Source: Leptospira bouyouniensis (lineage in GTDB: Bacteria; Spirochaetota; Leptospiria; Leptospirales; Leptospiraceae). From it: DNA of 64,000 nucleotides. Positions 48,635 through 57,885 of this stretch are shown here, piece by piece. The position numbers were made by a program, and so were the translations under genes. Positions within the stretch are counted from its first letter, which is position 1. Every line of letters begins with the position of its first letter. Under the pieces are notes generated by a model. The model worked only from the letters and a program-made list of their open reading frames with translations. It was not told the origin of the DNA and ran no database searches. Location: NCBI RefSeq assembly GCF_004769525.1, contig NZ_RQFT01000011.1, positions 186,001 through 250,000 of the forward strand, given 5' to 3'.

Positions 48635-50020
48635 ATGCGTGACCTATTAAAAGAATGTTTAGCAGAAGAATCTGGATTTGTAGAGTTACGTTACCATCAT
48701 AAAGAAAGTCGGTCTTTTTTTGCAGAACGAGGTCGTGTGGAATCCACTGCTCTACGGAAAAGAACAGGTGTAGGTGTTCGAGTTCTTGAATCTGGTACTT
48801 GGGGATTTGCATCCACAAGTGAGATTTCAAAGGCTTCCATTCAAAATGCCATCCAAATTGCAAAAAAGGCGGCTAAGTTATCATCGGCACTCCGCAAGGA
48901 TAAAATTCCAAACCTTCCAAAAGCCAATTTTGCCATTGGGGATTTTATCGGTAAAGGGATCGAAGATTTTCGCAGCCGCTCCGTGGATGAAAAATTGCGA
49001 ATGGTTCTCGACATACAAAATGAAGCAAGTAAACAATCCACCAAACTTCAATCAGTTGGTTGTGGATATTCTGAAATTTATGAGGAAAAGGCAATTGTCA
49101 CAACCGATGGTGCTGATAGTTTTTTTAGTTTGGTTCGTCCAGAGTTTCGAGTCTCTGCCGTGGCAAAAGAAGATGGAAAACTAGAGTCAGGTTCTCATTC
49201 GATTGGGGTCACTGGTGGTTGGGATTGCCTCTTCCGTTCGCAAACTCCATCCCAAATATCTGAGGAAGCTTGTAAAACTGCTGTGGATTTACTTTCAAGT
49301 GAACTACCTGATGGTGGACTTTCTACAGTGATTCTATCCCCTTCTATTGTCGGATTACTCGTCCACGAAGCTATTGGGCATACTGTTGAAGCTGACTTTG
49401 TTCTTTCAGGTTCTGTCGCACAAGGGAAAATCGGACACCGTGTCGGTTCCGACTTAGTAACGTTATGCGATTCTGGGTTTTCTGAATATTATGAAGGTGC
49501 TGGTGGTACCATTCCTGTTGATGATGAAGGTCTAATTCCAACAAACACTGTGATCATTCAAAATGGAATTCTTACTTCCTATTTACATAATCGAGAGACT
49601 GCTGAACGATTTGGAGTGGCTCCAACTGGATCTGCGAGGGCTTGGGAATATGGTGATGTTCCTCTCATTCGGATGCGAAATACCTTTTTACTTCCAGGAA
49701 ACTCCAGTTTAGAAGAAATGATCGCAAACACGAAAGATGGATACTATTTGGATGGTGCCAAAAATGGCCAAGCGGATGCAACAGGAGAATTTATGTTTGC
49801 GGTTCAGAAAGCCTATCGAATCCAAAATGGTAAAATCACAAATCTATTAAAGGGAGTCACGGTTTCTGGACTTGCCTTTGATGTTTTACAAAATGTGGAT
49901 ATGGTTTCTAAAGAATTTAAATGGGATTTGGGATCAGGTCACTGCGGAAAAGGACAACCAGCCAAAGTGGATGCAGGTGGACCATATGTTAGAACAAAAG
50001 TATTATTAGGTGGTAAATAA
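48635..50020 (+). CDS. tldD: metalloprotease TldD
   Basis: TldD and TldE form a zinc protease that cleaves unfolded peptides and processes modified peptides such as microcin B17. The 461-residue protein carries the catalytic HEAIGH (His244, Glu245, His249) in GLLVHEAIGHTVEADFV, then PTGSARAWEYGDVPLIRMRN and KGVTVSGLAFDVLQNV. A good AGGAAGG site precedes ATG 48635. The partner gene begins at the next base after its stop. Confidence 0.96.
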   Translation: MRDLLKECLAEESGFVELRYHHKESRSFFAERGRVESTALRKRTGVGVRVLESGTWGFASTSEISKASIQNAIQIAKKAAKLSSALRKDKIPNLPKANFAIGDFIGKGIEDFRSRSVDEKLRMVLDIQNEASKQSTKLQSVGCGYSEIYEEKAIVTTDGADSFFSLVRPEFRVSAVAKEDGKLESGSHSIGVTGGWDCLFRSQTPSQISEEACKTAVDLLSSELPDGGLSTVILSPSIVGLLVHEAIGHTVEADFVLSGSVAQGKIGHRVGSDLVTLCDSGFSEYYEGAGGTIPVDDEGLIPTNTVIIQNGILTSYLHNRETAERFGVAPTGSARAWEYGDVPLIRMRNTFLLPGNSSLEEMIANTKDGYYLDGAKNGQADATGEFMFAVQKAYRIQNGKITNLLKGVTVSGLAFDVLQNVDMVSKEFKWDLGSGHCGKGQPAKVDAGGPYVRTKVLLGGK

Positions 50021-51400
50021 ATGGATCGTGGTACGATTGAAAAACGATTAAACGACCAAAAAGATTTACTCTCCAATCTAATCCAAAAGGCAAAAACCAA
50101 TGGAATTCACCAAGTAGAAATTTATTCGAGTTATGGTTATTCTGAAGATGTAAGTTTAGAGAAAAATGATCTCAATAATTGTACAGCTACGGAAGAAAAT
50201 ATGTTTGGGATCCGAGTGATCCATGAAGGAAACCAAGGGTTTCTCATCTCCAATCATATTCCAAGTTTGTATACATCGATTGAAGAAGCCTTCCAATTGG
50301 CAAAAAGCCAATCCACACCCGATCTTGATTTGATCTTACCGGAAGCACGTCCAATTACGAACCAGTTTAACACATATGATCCATCGCTTGATTCTATGGG
50401 AATTGAAGACTTGGTCTCTTATGCAAAAGAAGCACTTGGTTGGCGAAATGAGCTTTATGAAAAAGTAAATATTGATTCTGGTGATTTTTCGCTTAGCAAA
50501 GGTTATAAGTTGATTATATCATCAAAAGGTGTAATGGCACATGAGCTTGGTGCAGAACTTTCAGCTTCTGTCATGGGAATGGGTGTTGATGGTGACCTTG
50601 TGGGTAGTTTTGATTATGATTCTGCAAGTGGATTCAACAAAGAACAGTTCCAAACTCTTTGGAAAAAAGCTTTCCATAATTTTGGAGATAAATGTATGGG
50701 AGCATTGTATGCCAAACCAACATCCAGTTTCCAAGGAAAGGTCCTTCTCCCGCCAGAAGCTGTTTTTTCTTTTTTCCTTGGACTTTTTGTTGGTTCTCTG
50801 AATGGAACAAGCCTTAGAAAAGGGAAATCAAAGATGGAAGGTAAGTTAGGCGAAAAAGTGGCATCTTCACTCCTCTCGATATATGATGATCCAACAAATA
50901 TAAGTTTAATGGGTTCAACAGGTTTTGACAGAGAAGGAATGCCGACGAGTTATAAAAACGTCCTAACGGAAGGGGTTTTGGAATCTTATTTTTATAATTC
51001 ATACGAAGCAAAAAAAGCAGGTCTTTCAATTTCCAATGGATCTGCCACAGGTGGGGCACAAAGTCTCCCAGGTTGTGGTCCAAAACAGCTACAAATTGCA
51101 CCAGGAACTTCCTCTAAAGATGAATTTTTCAAACAACCAGGGAAAACTTTATTTGTGAATCGTATCTCTGGTACAAAAGATGGGGCGTCAGGTGATTTTT
51201 CTGGAGTGGTCAAAGGGGGTTACCTTTTGGAAGGGGGCGAAAAAATCCCTGTGCGCGAAGTACAAATCGTCGGGAATGCATTTGATGCATTGAACCAAAT
51301 CGAAGCAATTTCCAAAGAAGGTGAACTCTTAGGAGAATCTTCTTTTGTTCCATATATGTTACTCGATGGATTTACGATCACTGGGGTCACAGAAGACTAA
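50021..51400 (+). CDS. tldE: TldE/PmbA subunit
   Basis: Non-catalytic partner of TldD; 459 residues. It has the same fold but no HExxxH, as is usual. The blocks VEIYSSYGYSEDVSLEKNDL, STGFDREGMPTSYKNVLTEG and SGDFSGVVKGGYLLEGGE match the family. It sits immediately behind tldD. The next gene begins one base after its stop. Confidence 0.95.
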   Translation: MDRGTIEKRLNDQKDLLSNLIQKAKTNGIHQVEIYSSYGYSEDVSLEKNDLNNCTATEENMFGIRVIHEGNQGFLISNHIPSLYTSIEEAFQLAKSQSTPDLDLILPEARPITNQFNTYDPSLDSMGIEDLVSYAKEALGWRNELYEKVNIDSGDFSLSKGYKLIISSKGVMAHELGAELSASVMGMGVDGDLVGSFDYDSASGFNKEQFQTLWKKAFHNFGDKCMGALYAKPTSSFQGKVLLPPEAVFSFFLGLFVGSLNGTSLRKGKSKMEGKLGEKVASSLLSIYDDPTNISLMGSTGFDREGMPTSYKNVLTEGVLESYFYNSYEAKKAGLSISNGSATGGAQSLPGCGPKQLQIAPGTSSKDEFFKQPGKTLFVNRISGTKDGASGDFSGVVKGGYLLEGGEKIPVREVQIVGNAFDALNQIEAISKEGELLGESSFVPYMLLDGFTITGVTED

Positions 51401-51401
51401 G

Positions 51402-51935
51402 ATGCCACAAGAAATTTTAGAAAGGCCAGTTGGTGCCTCTTTTTTTCTCATTGTTTCCTATGAGAACGAAGATACTCTTTTTGAGTTAAAGAATTTAGCC
51501 GAAAAGAAGTTTTCTAAAATCCTTTATGAGTCGGTGCTTTTACCAAAATGGGTGGCTGATGAAACCGAAAGGGAATTTGCATATCCTGGTCGTTATACAA
51601 AAGTTTTATCCTTCAAACAAAGAATCCATCGGGAAGAAATTGTTGAGAAAAAAAAGGATTGTTTGGAATTCCAAACTCTACTCCAAAAAAAAGATTTAAG
51701 TGTGCTTTTGATTCCTGGTTACGTAACTTCGCATAACATTGTTATAACGAAATCTAAAGATGATTTCCATCGAATGTATTTATTTCAAGGTGTTTATGCA
51801 GAAACTGTTTACTATTTCTCTAGAGGAATTTTGCAACCACTCCCTTCATCTCAAAGTTATTTTAAAGAAAAAGAAGTGATCTATTTTTTTAATACCTTGA
51901 GGGAATCATATGAATTTAATAAATTTAAAAGTTAA
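51402..51935 (+). CDS. DUF4416-family protein
   Basis: A 177-residue soluble protein beginning MPQEILERPVGASFFLIVSY. The pattern, ESVLLPKWVADETEREFAYP and VLLIPGYVTSHNIVITKSK followed by QGVYAETVYYFSRG, matches the DUF4416 family found in spirochaetes and delta-proteobacteria. Function is unknown. ATG 51402 is one base after tldE; a frame from 51345 lies within tldE and is rejected. It overlaps the next gene by 26 bases. Confidence 0.78.
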   Translation: MPQEILERPVGASFFLIVSYENEDTLFELKNLAEKKFSKILYESVLLPKWVADETEREFAYPGRYTKVLSFKQRIHREEIVEKKKDCLEFQTLLQKKDLSVLLIPGYVTSHNIVITKSKDDFHRMYLFQGVYAETVYYFSRGILQPLPSSQSYFKEKEVIYFFNTLRESYEFNKFKS

Positions 51936-52497
51936 CGGCTATAAAAAATACCAAATTCGGTTTTTGATAGTTTTATTTTTTATCAATTCCATCTTATTGC
52001 TTAGTGATTGTAATGGTTCAGAACGTACACCGTTTCAATTTTGTGATAATTTTAATGATGCCAATGATTGTACGGAACCTAAAACTGAGAATGATATAGT
52101 TTATCTAGACCAAACTAAATTCAAAAAGGAAAACCCAAGTTTTGAAGATTTTGGAAATTTCCTTTATTTTACAGCACGTGAAACACCAGGGTTTCGTTTG
52201 GTCCTTTTTCGGTCTTGGAATGGGCTTTCTTCGGAAGAGTTTAGAAGTAAGTACAATGCTTACCTGCTCTATGGAAATTCGAAGGAACGAATGGAAGGAA
52301 ATTCATTCAAACCAAACATAGTTGTGTCTTTTCATTATTTGGGAGCTTTGTTAAAGGAAGAATTTCGTCACTTAGGGATTGATCACAAACCATTCCAGTT
52401 AGAGGCATTGGGTCCAATCACACTCACTTATCTCGTGGAAGCTCCCGGGATGGATCCAATTGTAAAAAAAAGAACCATCCAATTAAAATGGAAATGA
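51910..52497 (+). CDS. lipoprotein of unknown function
   Basis: A 195-residue protein with a signal (IRFLIVLFFINSILLLSDC) and a lipidated Cys in LLSDCNGS. It has four further cysteine-like positions close to the N terminus (FCDNFNDANDC), then a mixed domain (LYFTARETPGFRLVLFRSW, NIVVSFHYLGALLKEEFRHL). No family recognised. It begins inside the DUF4416 gene, ends 13 bases from a converging gene, and likely is the last gene of the clpP-tldDE run. Confidence 0.7.
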   Translation: MNLINLKVNGYKKYQIRFLIVLFFINSILLLSDCNGSERTPFQFCDNFNDANDCTEPKTENDIVYLDQTKFKKENPSFEDFGNFLYFTARETPGFRLVLFRSWNGLSSEEFRSKYNAYLLYGNSKERMEGNSFKPNIVVSFHYLGALLKEEFRHLGIDHKPFQLEALGPITLTYLVEAPGMDPIVKKRTIQLKWK

Positions 52498-52510
52498 TAT
52501 GGGAATTGGT

Positions 52511-53257
52511 TTATCTTTGGATGTATAAGGCATTTGGATCAAAGAAAAAATCCATTGGAGTATAATCTAAATACAAAAGACTTAACACTGATAATGAAAT
52601 GGCACCGAACACTGGTATAAGTAAGTTGTCATCAATGAGTCCTTTTGCTGTGGTATTCGAGAAAAATTCGGTGGCACAGGAAACAAGAACAGAAACAAAC
52701 ACAATCACAATTGGAGTCCAAGTAAACCCTCTGTGGTCGTATAATGAGATAAAACTTTCGGGATGAGTTTTTGTGATAAGATATAATACAACAACAGAAA
52801 ACAAAAAGGCTGGGATCAAAAATCCAAATACACCTTCTATCGATTTCCCATTATAAAAACGGTGTTTGCCATATTTGCTTCCAACATAGGCAGCAAATGG
52901 ATCTCCAATCACAAGGAATAAAATTGCTAATATCGCAACTTCAGCCGGAAAAAAACAAACAACAATTAGGTTTGCAAGAAAATAGGGAACGGTTCCGTTG
53001 AATCGTTTTCTTTCAGATTCTTTCATTAGAAATCCGAAATAACGATAAAAAAAAGCTTCAAAACCACTATGAGTCAATCTAACAAATTCTAACAGAATCA
53101 AACAAAAAAGAAAAAGTCCAAGGGACGTTACTAGGATGGCACGTGTCGCATAAAAAAGACCAAAAGCACCTTGGAAAGGATCCAAATACAAAGTCACTGG
53201 AATGATAAGGCCTAATATATGCCAAATTTTACGAAAGAAATTAAATCCTGAATTCAT
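52511..53257 (-). CDS. SEC59/DGK1/VTE5-type CTP-dependent lipid kinase-like membrane protein
   Basis: A 248-residue protein with about six membrane segments. It has the family signs NFFRKIWHILGLIIPVTLYL, RKRFNGTVPYFLANLI and GDPFAAYVGSKYGKHRFYNG followed by KSIEG, as in eukaryotic-like dolichol kinase, DGK1 and phytol kinase. Such enzymes phosphorylate isoprenoid alcohols or diacylglycerol with CTP. The substrate here is unknown. It lies seven bases after the STAS gene and probably shares its promoter. Confidence 0.8.
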   Translation of the reverse strand: MNSGFNFFRKIWHILGLIIPVTLYLDPFQGAFGLFYATRAILVTSLGLFLFCLILLEFVRLTHSGFEAFFYRYFGFLMKESERKRFNGTVPYFLANLIVVCFFPAEVAILAILFLVIGDPFAAYVGSKYGKHRFYNGKSIEGVFGFLIPAFLFSVVVLYLITKTHPESFISLYDHRGFTWTPIVIVFVSVLVSCATEFFSNTTAKGLIDDNLLIPVFGAISLSVLSLLYLDYTPMDFFFDPNALYIQR

Positions 53258-53263
53258 TTTGAT

Positions 53264-53620
53264 TTACCTACTGGGTCTTGAAGCCATTTTAAATGCAGCT
53301 TCTTCATTATTTGCGATCGGAAATAAATTCCGAACTCCTGCCATGAGAAAGGCTTGCCTAACACTTAACGGGAGGTTGATGAGGATGATTTTATGTTTTT
53401 GAAGGAATGCTGCTTCGTTTAAGGTTTTGAAAGCAATGATCCCTTGAGTGGTGACCATGTTCAGTTCTTCCAAATCCAAAATGACAGATCCGTGTTTTAA
53501 GGAGTTGGTGACTGATTTGATGCATTTTTCTGCCGTGAAGTTGTTTAGATTTCCCTGTAATTTGGTTACGTATACGGTATCAATTTTCTCAGTGGAAACT
53601 ACTAAATCGTCTAAACTCAT
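53264..53620 (-). CDS. STAS-domain (anti-sigma-factor-antagonist-like) protein
   Basis: A 118-residue STAS protein with TVYVTKLQGNLNNFTAEKCI, LDLEELNMVTTQGIIAFKTL and NLFPIANNEEAAFKMA. In SpoIIAA-type antagonists the phospho-site is Ser in DSSG; here the segment reads TTQG, so the usual acceptor serine is absent and Thr is the only nearby candidate. It may act in a partner-switch pathway with an anti-sigma kinase not present in this window. Confidence 0.83.
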   Translation of the reverse strand: MSLDDLVVSTEKIDTVYVTKLQGNLNNFTAEKCIKSVTNSLKHGSVILDLEELNMVTTQGIIAFKTLNEAAFLQKHKIILINLPLSVRQAFLMAGVRNLFPIANNEEAAFKMASRPSR

Positions 53621-53694
53621 AAATTTTTCTAATTTTCTTATTTCATTCTTGCACTCTATTGCAAGTAAATAAAAGTTTTGGAAGGAAGTGCGAT

Positions 53695-54027
53695 TTGAAG
53701 GTTACTGTTGCTCATCTTTATAAAAAACTGGAAGAACTCGACCGCGACGTGGTGGAACTTAAAAAACTCACCGATAGGCTCGCTACAGACAGAGAATACT
53801 CGCCAATTCTGAAAGAAACTTTTTTATCTGAAATGACGAAATTAGAAGACCAAAAAACAGAGATTTTAGGACTTCGGGTAGAAAAACAAGGTCACACACT
53901 CAAATCCGTAAAATCCAATTCTTCTGAACCTCAAGTTTCACGTGAGAACCAAACTCCTAAACAAGAATGGAAGTCCCCTCCTACAACAGAACCAAAAAAA
54001 CCAGAACGACCAGTTCGCAAATATTAA
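53695..54027 (+). CDS. coiled-coil hypothetical protein
   Basis: A 110-residue soluble protein. Residues 1-60 form a heptad-rich helix (VAHLYKKLEELDRDVVELKK), and the rest is Pro/Lys/Glu-rich and likely disordered. TTG 53695 is chosen with GGAAGGAAG just upstream; a frame open from 53659 has no ribosome site. No family is recognised. It is 35 bases upstream of the SurA-like lipoprotein gene. Confidence 0.6.
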   Translation: MKVTVAHLYKKLEELDRDVVELKKLTDRLATDREYSPILKETFLSEMTKLEDQKTEILGLRVEKQGHTLKSVKSNSSEPQVSRENQTPKQEWKSPPTTEPKKPERPVRKY

Positions 54028-54062
54028 TTTACTTTAGAGACTCTAAAAGACAAGGAACCCCA

Positions 54063-55580
54063 ATGATTCGAAACAAGCAAATGCACCGAGTGGTTTTACT
54101 CGGTTTAATTCTCCTTCCTCTGATAAATTGTTCCAAGGATACTGAAATCCTCGCAACATTTGATGGTGGTACGGTGACACGTAGAGAAATGAATTTTGTG
54201 ATTGAAGCCTCAAAACGAGGAAACACAGAACCTCAGCCAATAAGTGCTGATATCCAAGGTAAAATTTTAGAAAGTATAGCTTTAGAAAAAATTTTACTAA
54301 AAGATGCAATTGCATCTAAAAAAGTATCTGATGCTGATGTTTCAAAAATTGAATCATTGGTTAAAGATTTTTTGAAACTCAATGTTTATATGCGTGAGTA
54401 TGTAAAAAATGGTTTAAAATCAAAACCATTAGAATTTATCAATCTTCAACTAGCGCTTGTTCGTGGAGAAGATGAAAGTGAAAATCTAAAAAAAGCCCAA
54501 GACCTCGCAAATCGATTGAATGATATGTCAGACAAAGAGGTTGCAGTAGAGATTGCAAAAGTTACTGACGATATGACAAGAAAACCGATCGGCGGCAAAT
54601 TAGAACCATTTTGCACCAATTGTGCGGAAACCCCTCTTGAGGACATTTTGAATGAAGTTCGAAATGTAAAAGAAGGAAAATTTATCGCCTACGCAAAACA
54701 AGGTGAAGGAAGAATCGTGTATGTCGTTCGTTCACTTGGAACAGAAAAAGTCCATCCAGAAAGACTAAGAAAATACTTTACTTCAATCTTTGATGCTTTC
54801 AGAGAAGAAGCAATAGAATATGGAAAAACTCACGAAGATGCTGAAACCAAAGCAAGTATTGCTTATTTCACAGAGGGAGAATCCGCCGACAAAGCAAATC
54901 AATTTGCATCTCATACAATGAAAGAGTATGAGCAAGGGTTGTATCAAAAAGAACTCAAAAAAATCACGGAAGAAAGTGGGATTACTGTGGCAAATCTTCC
55001 CCGTTTTACTGGACCTTATGATGTAGACCCTAAAATTTTTACTCCTGAATACAGTCTATTCTCGAACAAAGAGGGAAAAAGTTACACTTGGAAAGATTTA
55101 ACGGCAGATTTTGATGCGATTCCTTCACAGCTCAAACAAGAATACAAAACGGAAAAAGCAAAAACATGGGACATGTTAAATCTATTTCAATCAACGATCT
55201 TACAAGGGAAAATTGCTGAAACTTCCAAACGTGTACAGTCGGTTGAGAACGAAATAGGTTATCTGATGCAATTGGATAAAATGAAAGTAAGTTTGGCATT
55301 AAAATCACTACAAGACGAAATCAAAGCGATCCCTGTAAACGTAACGGAAGCCCAAATGCGTGATGCTTATGAAGCCGGAAAACTATATGCCTACTCTGAC
55401 CAAGATCCAAAAAACCCACAAAATCGGATTCCAAAGCCGTATGCTGCGGTTAGAGAAAGGATCAAAACAGAGATGGAAGGAACCCAAAGGAATTCTTTTA
55501 TTGAACAAAAAGTTTCCGGACTCAAAACAACTTATAATTTAATGATCGCAAATGATCGACTAAAAGAAGTTACACTATAA
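54063..55580 (+). CDS. SurA-like / parvulin-related lipoprotein chaperone
   Basis: A 505-residue lipoprotein (signal VVLLGLILLPLINC, lipidated Cys). The N-terminal chaperone part begins ILATFDGGTVTRREMNFVI, the pattern of SurA/PrsA proteins. A parvulin-like region follows (GGKLEPFCTNCAETPLEDIL, GEGRIVYVVRSLGTEKVHP) in which the catalytic residues of PPIases are not clear. The C-terminal 250 residues are helical. A periplasmic folding role for outer-membrane proteins is a guess from the domain order. ATG 54063 is preceded by AAGGAA. Confidence 0.72.
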   Translation: MIRNKQMHRVVLLGLILLPLINCSKDTEILATFDGGTVTRREMNFVIEASKRGNTEPQPISADIQGKILESIALEKILLKDAIASKKVSDADVSKIESLVKDFLKLNVYMREYVKNGLKSKPLEFINLQLALVRGEDESENLKKAQDLANRLNDMSDKEVAVEIAKVTDDMTRKPIGGKLEPFCTNCAETPLEDILNEVRNVKEGKFIAYAKQGEGRIVYVVRSLGTEKVHPERLRKYFTSIFDAFREEAIEYGKTHEDAETKASIAYFTEGESADKANQFASHTMKEYEQGLYQKELKKITEESGITVANLPRFTGPYDVDPKIFTPEYSLFSNKEGKSYTWKDLTADFDAIPSQLKQEYKTEKAKTWDMLNLFQSTILQGKIAETSKRVQSVENEIGYLMQLDKMKVSLALKSLQDEIKAIPVNVTEAQMRDAYEAGKLYAYSDQDPKNPQNRIPKPYAAVRERIKTEMEGTQRNSFIEQKVSGLKTTYNLMIANDRLKEVTL

Positions 55581-55595
55581 CCCTCCAAGATTTAG

Positions 55596-55632
55596 AATAT
55601 GGCAAAATTTTTTTATTGAATTTTGCCATATT
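55596..55632. promoter_or_regulatory. 13-base-pair inverted repeat upstream of tandem-HTH gene
   Basis: AATATGGCAAAAT and ATTTTGCCATATT form a perfect 13-base inverted repeat with an 11-base AT-rich spacer. It is 16 bases past the SurA-like gene stop and 30 bases ahead of the regulator start. It may be a terminator or an autoregulatory operator; a TTGACA at 55632-55637 lies at its edge. Confidence 0.55.
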
Positions 55633-55661
55633 TGACATATTTTGACTGTTAGGGGGGATAA

Positions 55662-56075
55662 ATGAACAATCACATTTACATGCTTCGCAAGAAGAGAGGA
55701 ATCAAACAGTACGATATGGCAAGGGCTTTGGGGGTATCTCCGAGTTATCTTTCCAAAATTGAGACTGGTGCCCAAGATCCGACTGAAAAATTTAAGTCGT
55801 CTTGTGCTAAATATCTCAAAACGTCTCTTGATAAACTCTTTAACGATAGCGCTGTGGAAGACATCTACCCTGAGTTTTCCAATGGATTGAAAAACAAACT
55901 TTGGGCAGTCCGCCGTGAGTTAGGAATCAAACAATACGATTTCGCCAAGAAATTGAAGGTTTCAACTCCCTTTCTGTCAAAAGTGGAACTTGGACTTTTA
56001 GAACCACCAGAGGATTTTAAGAATCTGGTATCAAAAGTTCTCAAAATGGAAAAAAACGAGCTTTTTTTAGGCTAA
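55662..56075 (+). CDS. tandem HTH_XRE regulator
   Basis: A 137-residue protein made of two similar HTH domains: MLRKKRGIKQYDMARALGVS (residues 7-60) and LWAVRRELGIKQYDFAKKLK (about 78-130). The helices SPSYLSKIETG and STPFLSKVELG correspond, so it arose by internal duplication. A strong AGGGGGG site precedes ATG 55662. The palindrome upstream may be its own operator. Target genes are unknown. Confidence 0.85.
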   Translation: MNNHIYMLRKKRGIKQYDMARALGVSPSYLSKIETGAQDPTEKFKSSCAKYLKTSLDKLFNDSAVEDIYPEFSNGLKNKLWAVRRELGIKQYDFAKKLKVSTPFLSKVELGLLEPPEDFKNLVSKVLKMEKNELFLG

Positions 56076-56090
56076 ATTGAAAATCACCCG

Positions 56091-56120
56091 AGCAAGGCTT
56101 TCTTTGAAGCCTTGCTTTTT
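56091..56120 (+). terminator. terminator after the tandem-HTH gene
   Basis: AGCAAGGCTT and AAGCCTTGCT form a ten-base-pair stem with a six-base loop, followed by TTTT. It separates the regulator from the transporter gene. Confidence 0.9.
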
Positions 56121-56178
56121 CTCACATCTAGACAAAAAGATTTTGTCACATAATTCTCACTACATTCAATAGTCCCTG

Positions 56179-57765
56179 ATGAAAGAGAGACAAGCGGAAC
56201 ACCAAGAAGGTTGGGCCAGTCGAGTCGGTTTGATTTTAGCGGTTGCGAGTGGTGCTATTGGACTTGGGAATTTTTTACGTTTTCCAGGCCAAGCTGCCCA
56301 AAATGGTGGTGGTGCTTTTATGGTCCCCTACATCATCAGTTTTCTCCTGCTTGGAATCCCAGTTTGTTTGGCCGAATGGACGATGGGAAGAATGGGTGGA
56401 AAACATGGTCATAGCACTCCATTTATCTTTCGTGAATACCTAAAAGGATTTCCATTAAAACTATCAGGAACCATCGGTGTGATGATACCTGTCATGATTT
56501 ATGTATATTACGTTTTTATTGAATCATGGTGTTTAGCTTATGCGTATTATTTTTTAACAAGCCAAATGTCTTTATCTGCGACCACACAAGCAGGTATGAC
56601 AAATGAAGCGTCTTCTTTTTTTATGAATTTAACAGGCGCATCGGAAAATGGTTCCAGTTTCCATTCTCCAATCATCGTATTTTTTCTGTTATGTGTTTTA
56701 TTTAATTTTTTACTCGTATACCGTGGATTATCAAAAGGATTAGAGGCGTTTGCAAAAATCGCAATGCCACTTATGGGAATTTGTGCAACCATTATCCTTA
56801 TTCGTGTGTTGACGATACCAGGGATTGAAAAGGGACTTGCGGTCATGTGGAATCCAGATTGGACCAAATTAACGGAACCAAAAGTTTGGATTAGCGCTGC
56901 TGGACAAATTTTCTTTTCTTTATCTACGGGATTTGGAATTGCACTCGTTTTTTCTAGTTTTTTAAAGAAAAAGGATGATGTAGTTTTATCGAGTTTGTCA
57001 TCTGCTTCACTCAATGAATTCGCAGAAGTAGTGTTTGGTGGAATGATCACAATACCAGTTGCTTTTCTTTTTTTAGGTATGCAAGCTACTTCCTATGGAA
57101 CTTTTGGAATGGGTTTTATTGCTTTACCTTCCGTATTTGGTATGATGCCGGGTGGAAATTTTTTTGGTGGGCTTTGGTTTTTGGTTCTATTCCTTGCCGC
57201 CATTACTTCATCCGTAACTATGTTACAACCAGGTGTTTTGTTTTTAGAGGAAGGTTTTCGGATTGGTAGGAGAAAATCTTCGTTACTTCTTTTTATTTTT
57301 ACCCTTATGTTATGCTTGCCAATTGTTTACTTTAATAAGGATTTTGCGGCTTTAGATATTGCTGATTTTTATATTGGTACTATAATGATTTATATTTTGG
57401 CATCCATTCAAATTTTTATTTTTGTCTTTAAGATCGGAGTTGATAAAGGGGAAAAGGATGCGAATGAAGGAAGTTTGATTCCTTTTCCGAAACTGATTAA
57501 GTTTATATTAAAATACATCACTCCTTGGTTTTTGTTATTTATCTTCGTGTCTTTTTGTTATATGAACTTACCTGAATATCTAGATAAGATGAATCCTGAA
57601 GTGATGGGCCAACTTGCCGAAAACACAGGGCAAAATGTAGAAGATGCAAGAACAAAAGCCATTGTTGCAAGGTCGGTTGTTTTTGGATTATTACTTATTT
57701 ATGGATTTATTTACATTTTGGTTTCTAAAGCGTTAGGGCAGAAAAATGATAAGGTTGTAACTTGA
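56179..57765 (+). CDS. sodium-dependent NSS-family transporter
   Basis: A 528-residue neurotransmitter:sodium symporter (LeuT fold) with about 12 membrane segments. The first helix shows [20 protein letters not shown] and [10 protein letters not shown], close to the family NIWRFP...NGGGAF with Trp replaced by Leu. Substrates in bacterial members are amino acids such as methionine, alanine or tyrosine. It overlaps a small one-helix gene by one base, which is the usual NSS partner arrangement. Confidence 0.93.
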   Translation: MKERQAEHQEGWASRVGLILAVASGAIGLGNFLRFPGQAAQNGGGAFMVPYIISFLLLGIPVCLAEWTMGRMGGKHGHSTPFIFREYLKGFPLKLSGTIGVMIPVMIYVYYVFIESWCLAYAYYFLTSQMSLSATTQAGMTNEASSFFMNLTGASENGSSFHSPIIVFFLLCVLFNFLLVYRGLSKGLEAFAKIAMPLMGICATIILIRVLTIPGIEKGLAVMWNPDWTKLTEPKVWISAAGQIFFSLSTGFGIALVFSSFLKKKDDVVLSSLSSASLNEFAEVVFGGMITIPVAFLFLGMQATSYGTFGMGFIALPSVFGMMPGGNFFGGLWFLVLFLAAITSSVTMLQPGVLFLEEGFRIGRRKSSLLLFIFTLMLCLPIVYFNKDFAALDIADFYIGTIMIYILASIQIFIFVFKIGVDKGEKDANEGSLIPFPKLIKFILKYITPWFLLFIFVSFCYMNLPEYLDKMNPEVMGQLAENTGQNVEDARTKAIVARSVVFGLLLIYGFIYILVSKALGQKNDKVVT

Positions 57766-57881
57766 TGATGGAAACTACGGAACTCAATTGGCAAGGAATA
57801 CTTATAATGACCGTTTCTTTAGTTTCTGTTATTTCATTAACTGTTGTTTGTGTGATCCTACTCTTTAGAAATAGGCATTAA
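57765..57881 (+). CDS. NSS transporter small subunit (MetS-like)
   Basis: A 38-residue protein, [20 protein letters not shown] and then a hydrophobic helix (VISLTVVCVILLF) ending in RNRH. It has one membrane segment and starts on the TGATG of the transporter stop (ATG 57765 or 57768). Small one-helix partners of this kind follow NSS transporters such as MetP in many bacteria. Size and location support the call; sequence is too short for more. Confidence 0.75.
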   Translation: MMETTELNWQGILIMTVSLVSVISLTVVCVILLFRNRH

Positions 57882-57885
57882 CAAT

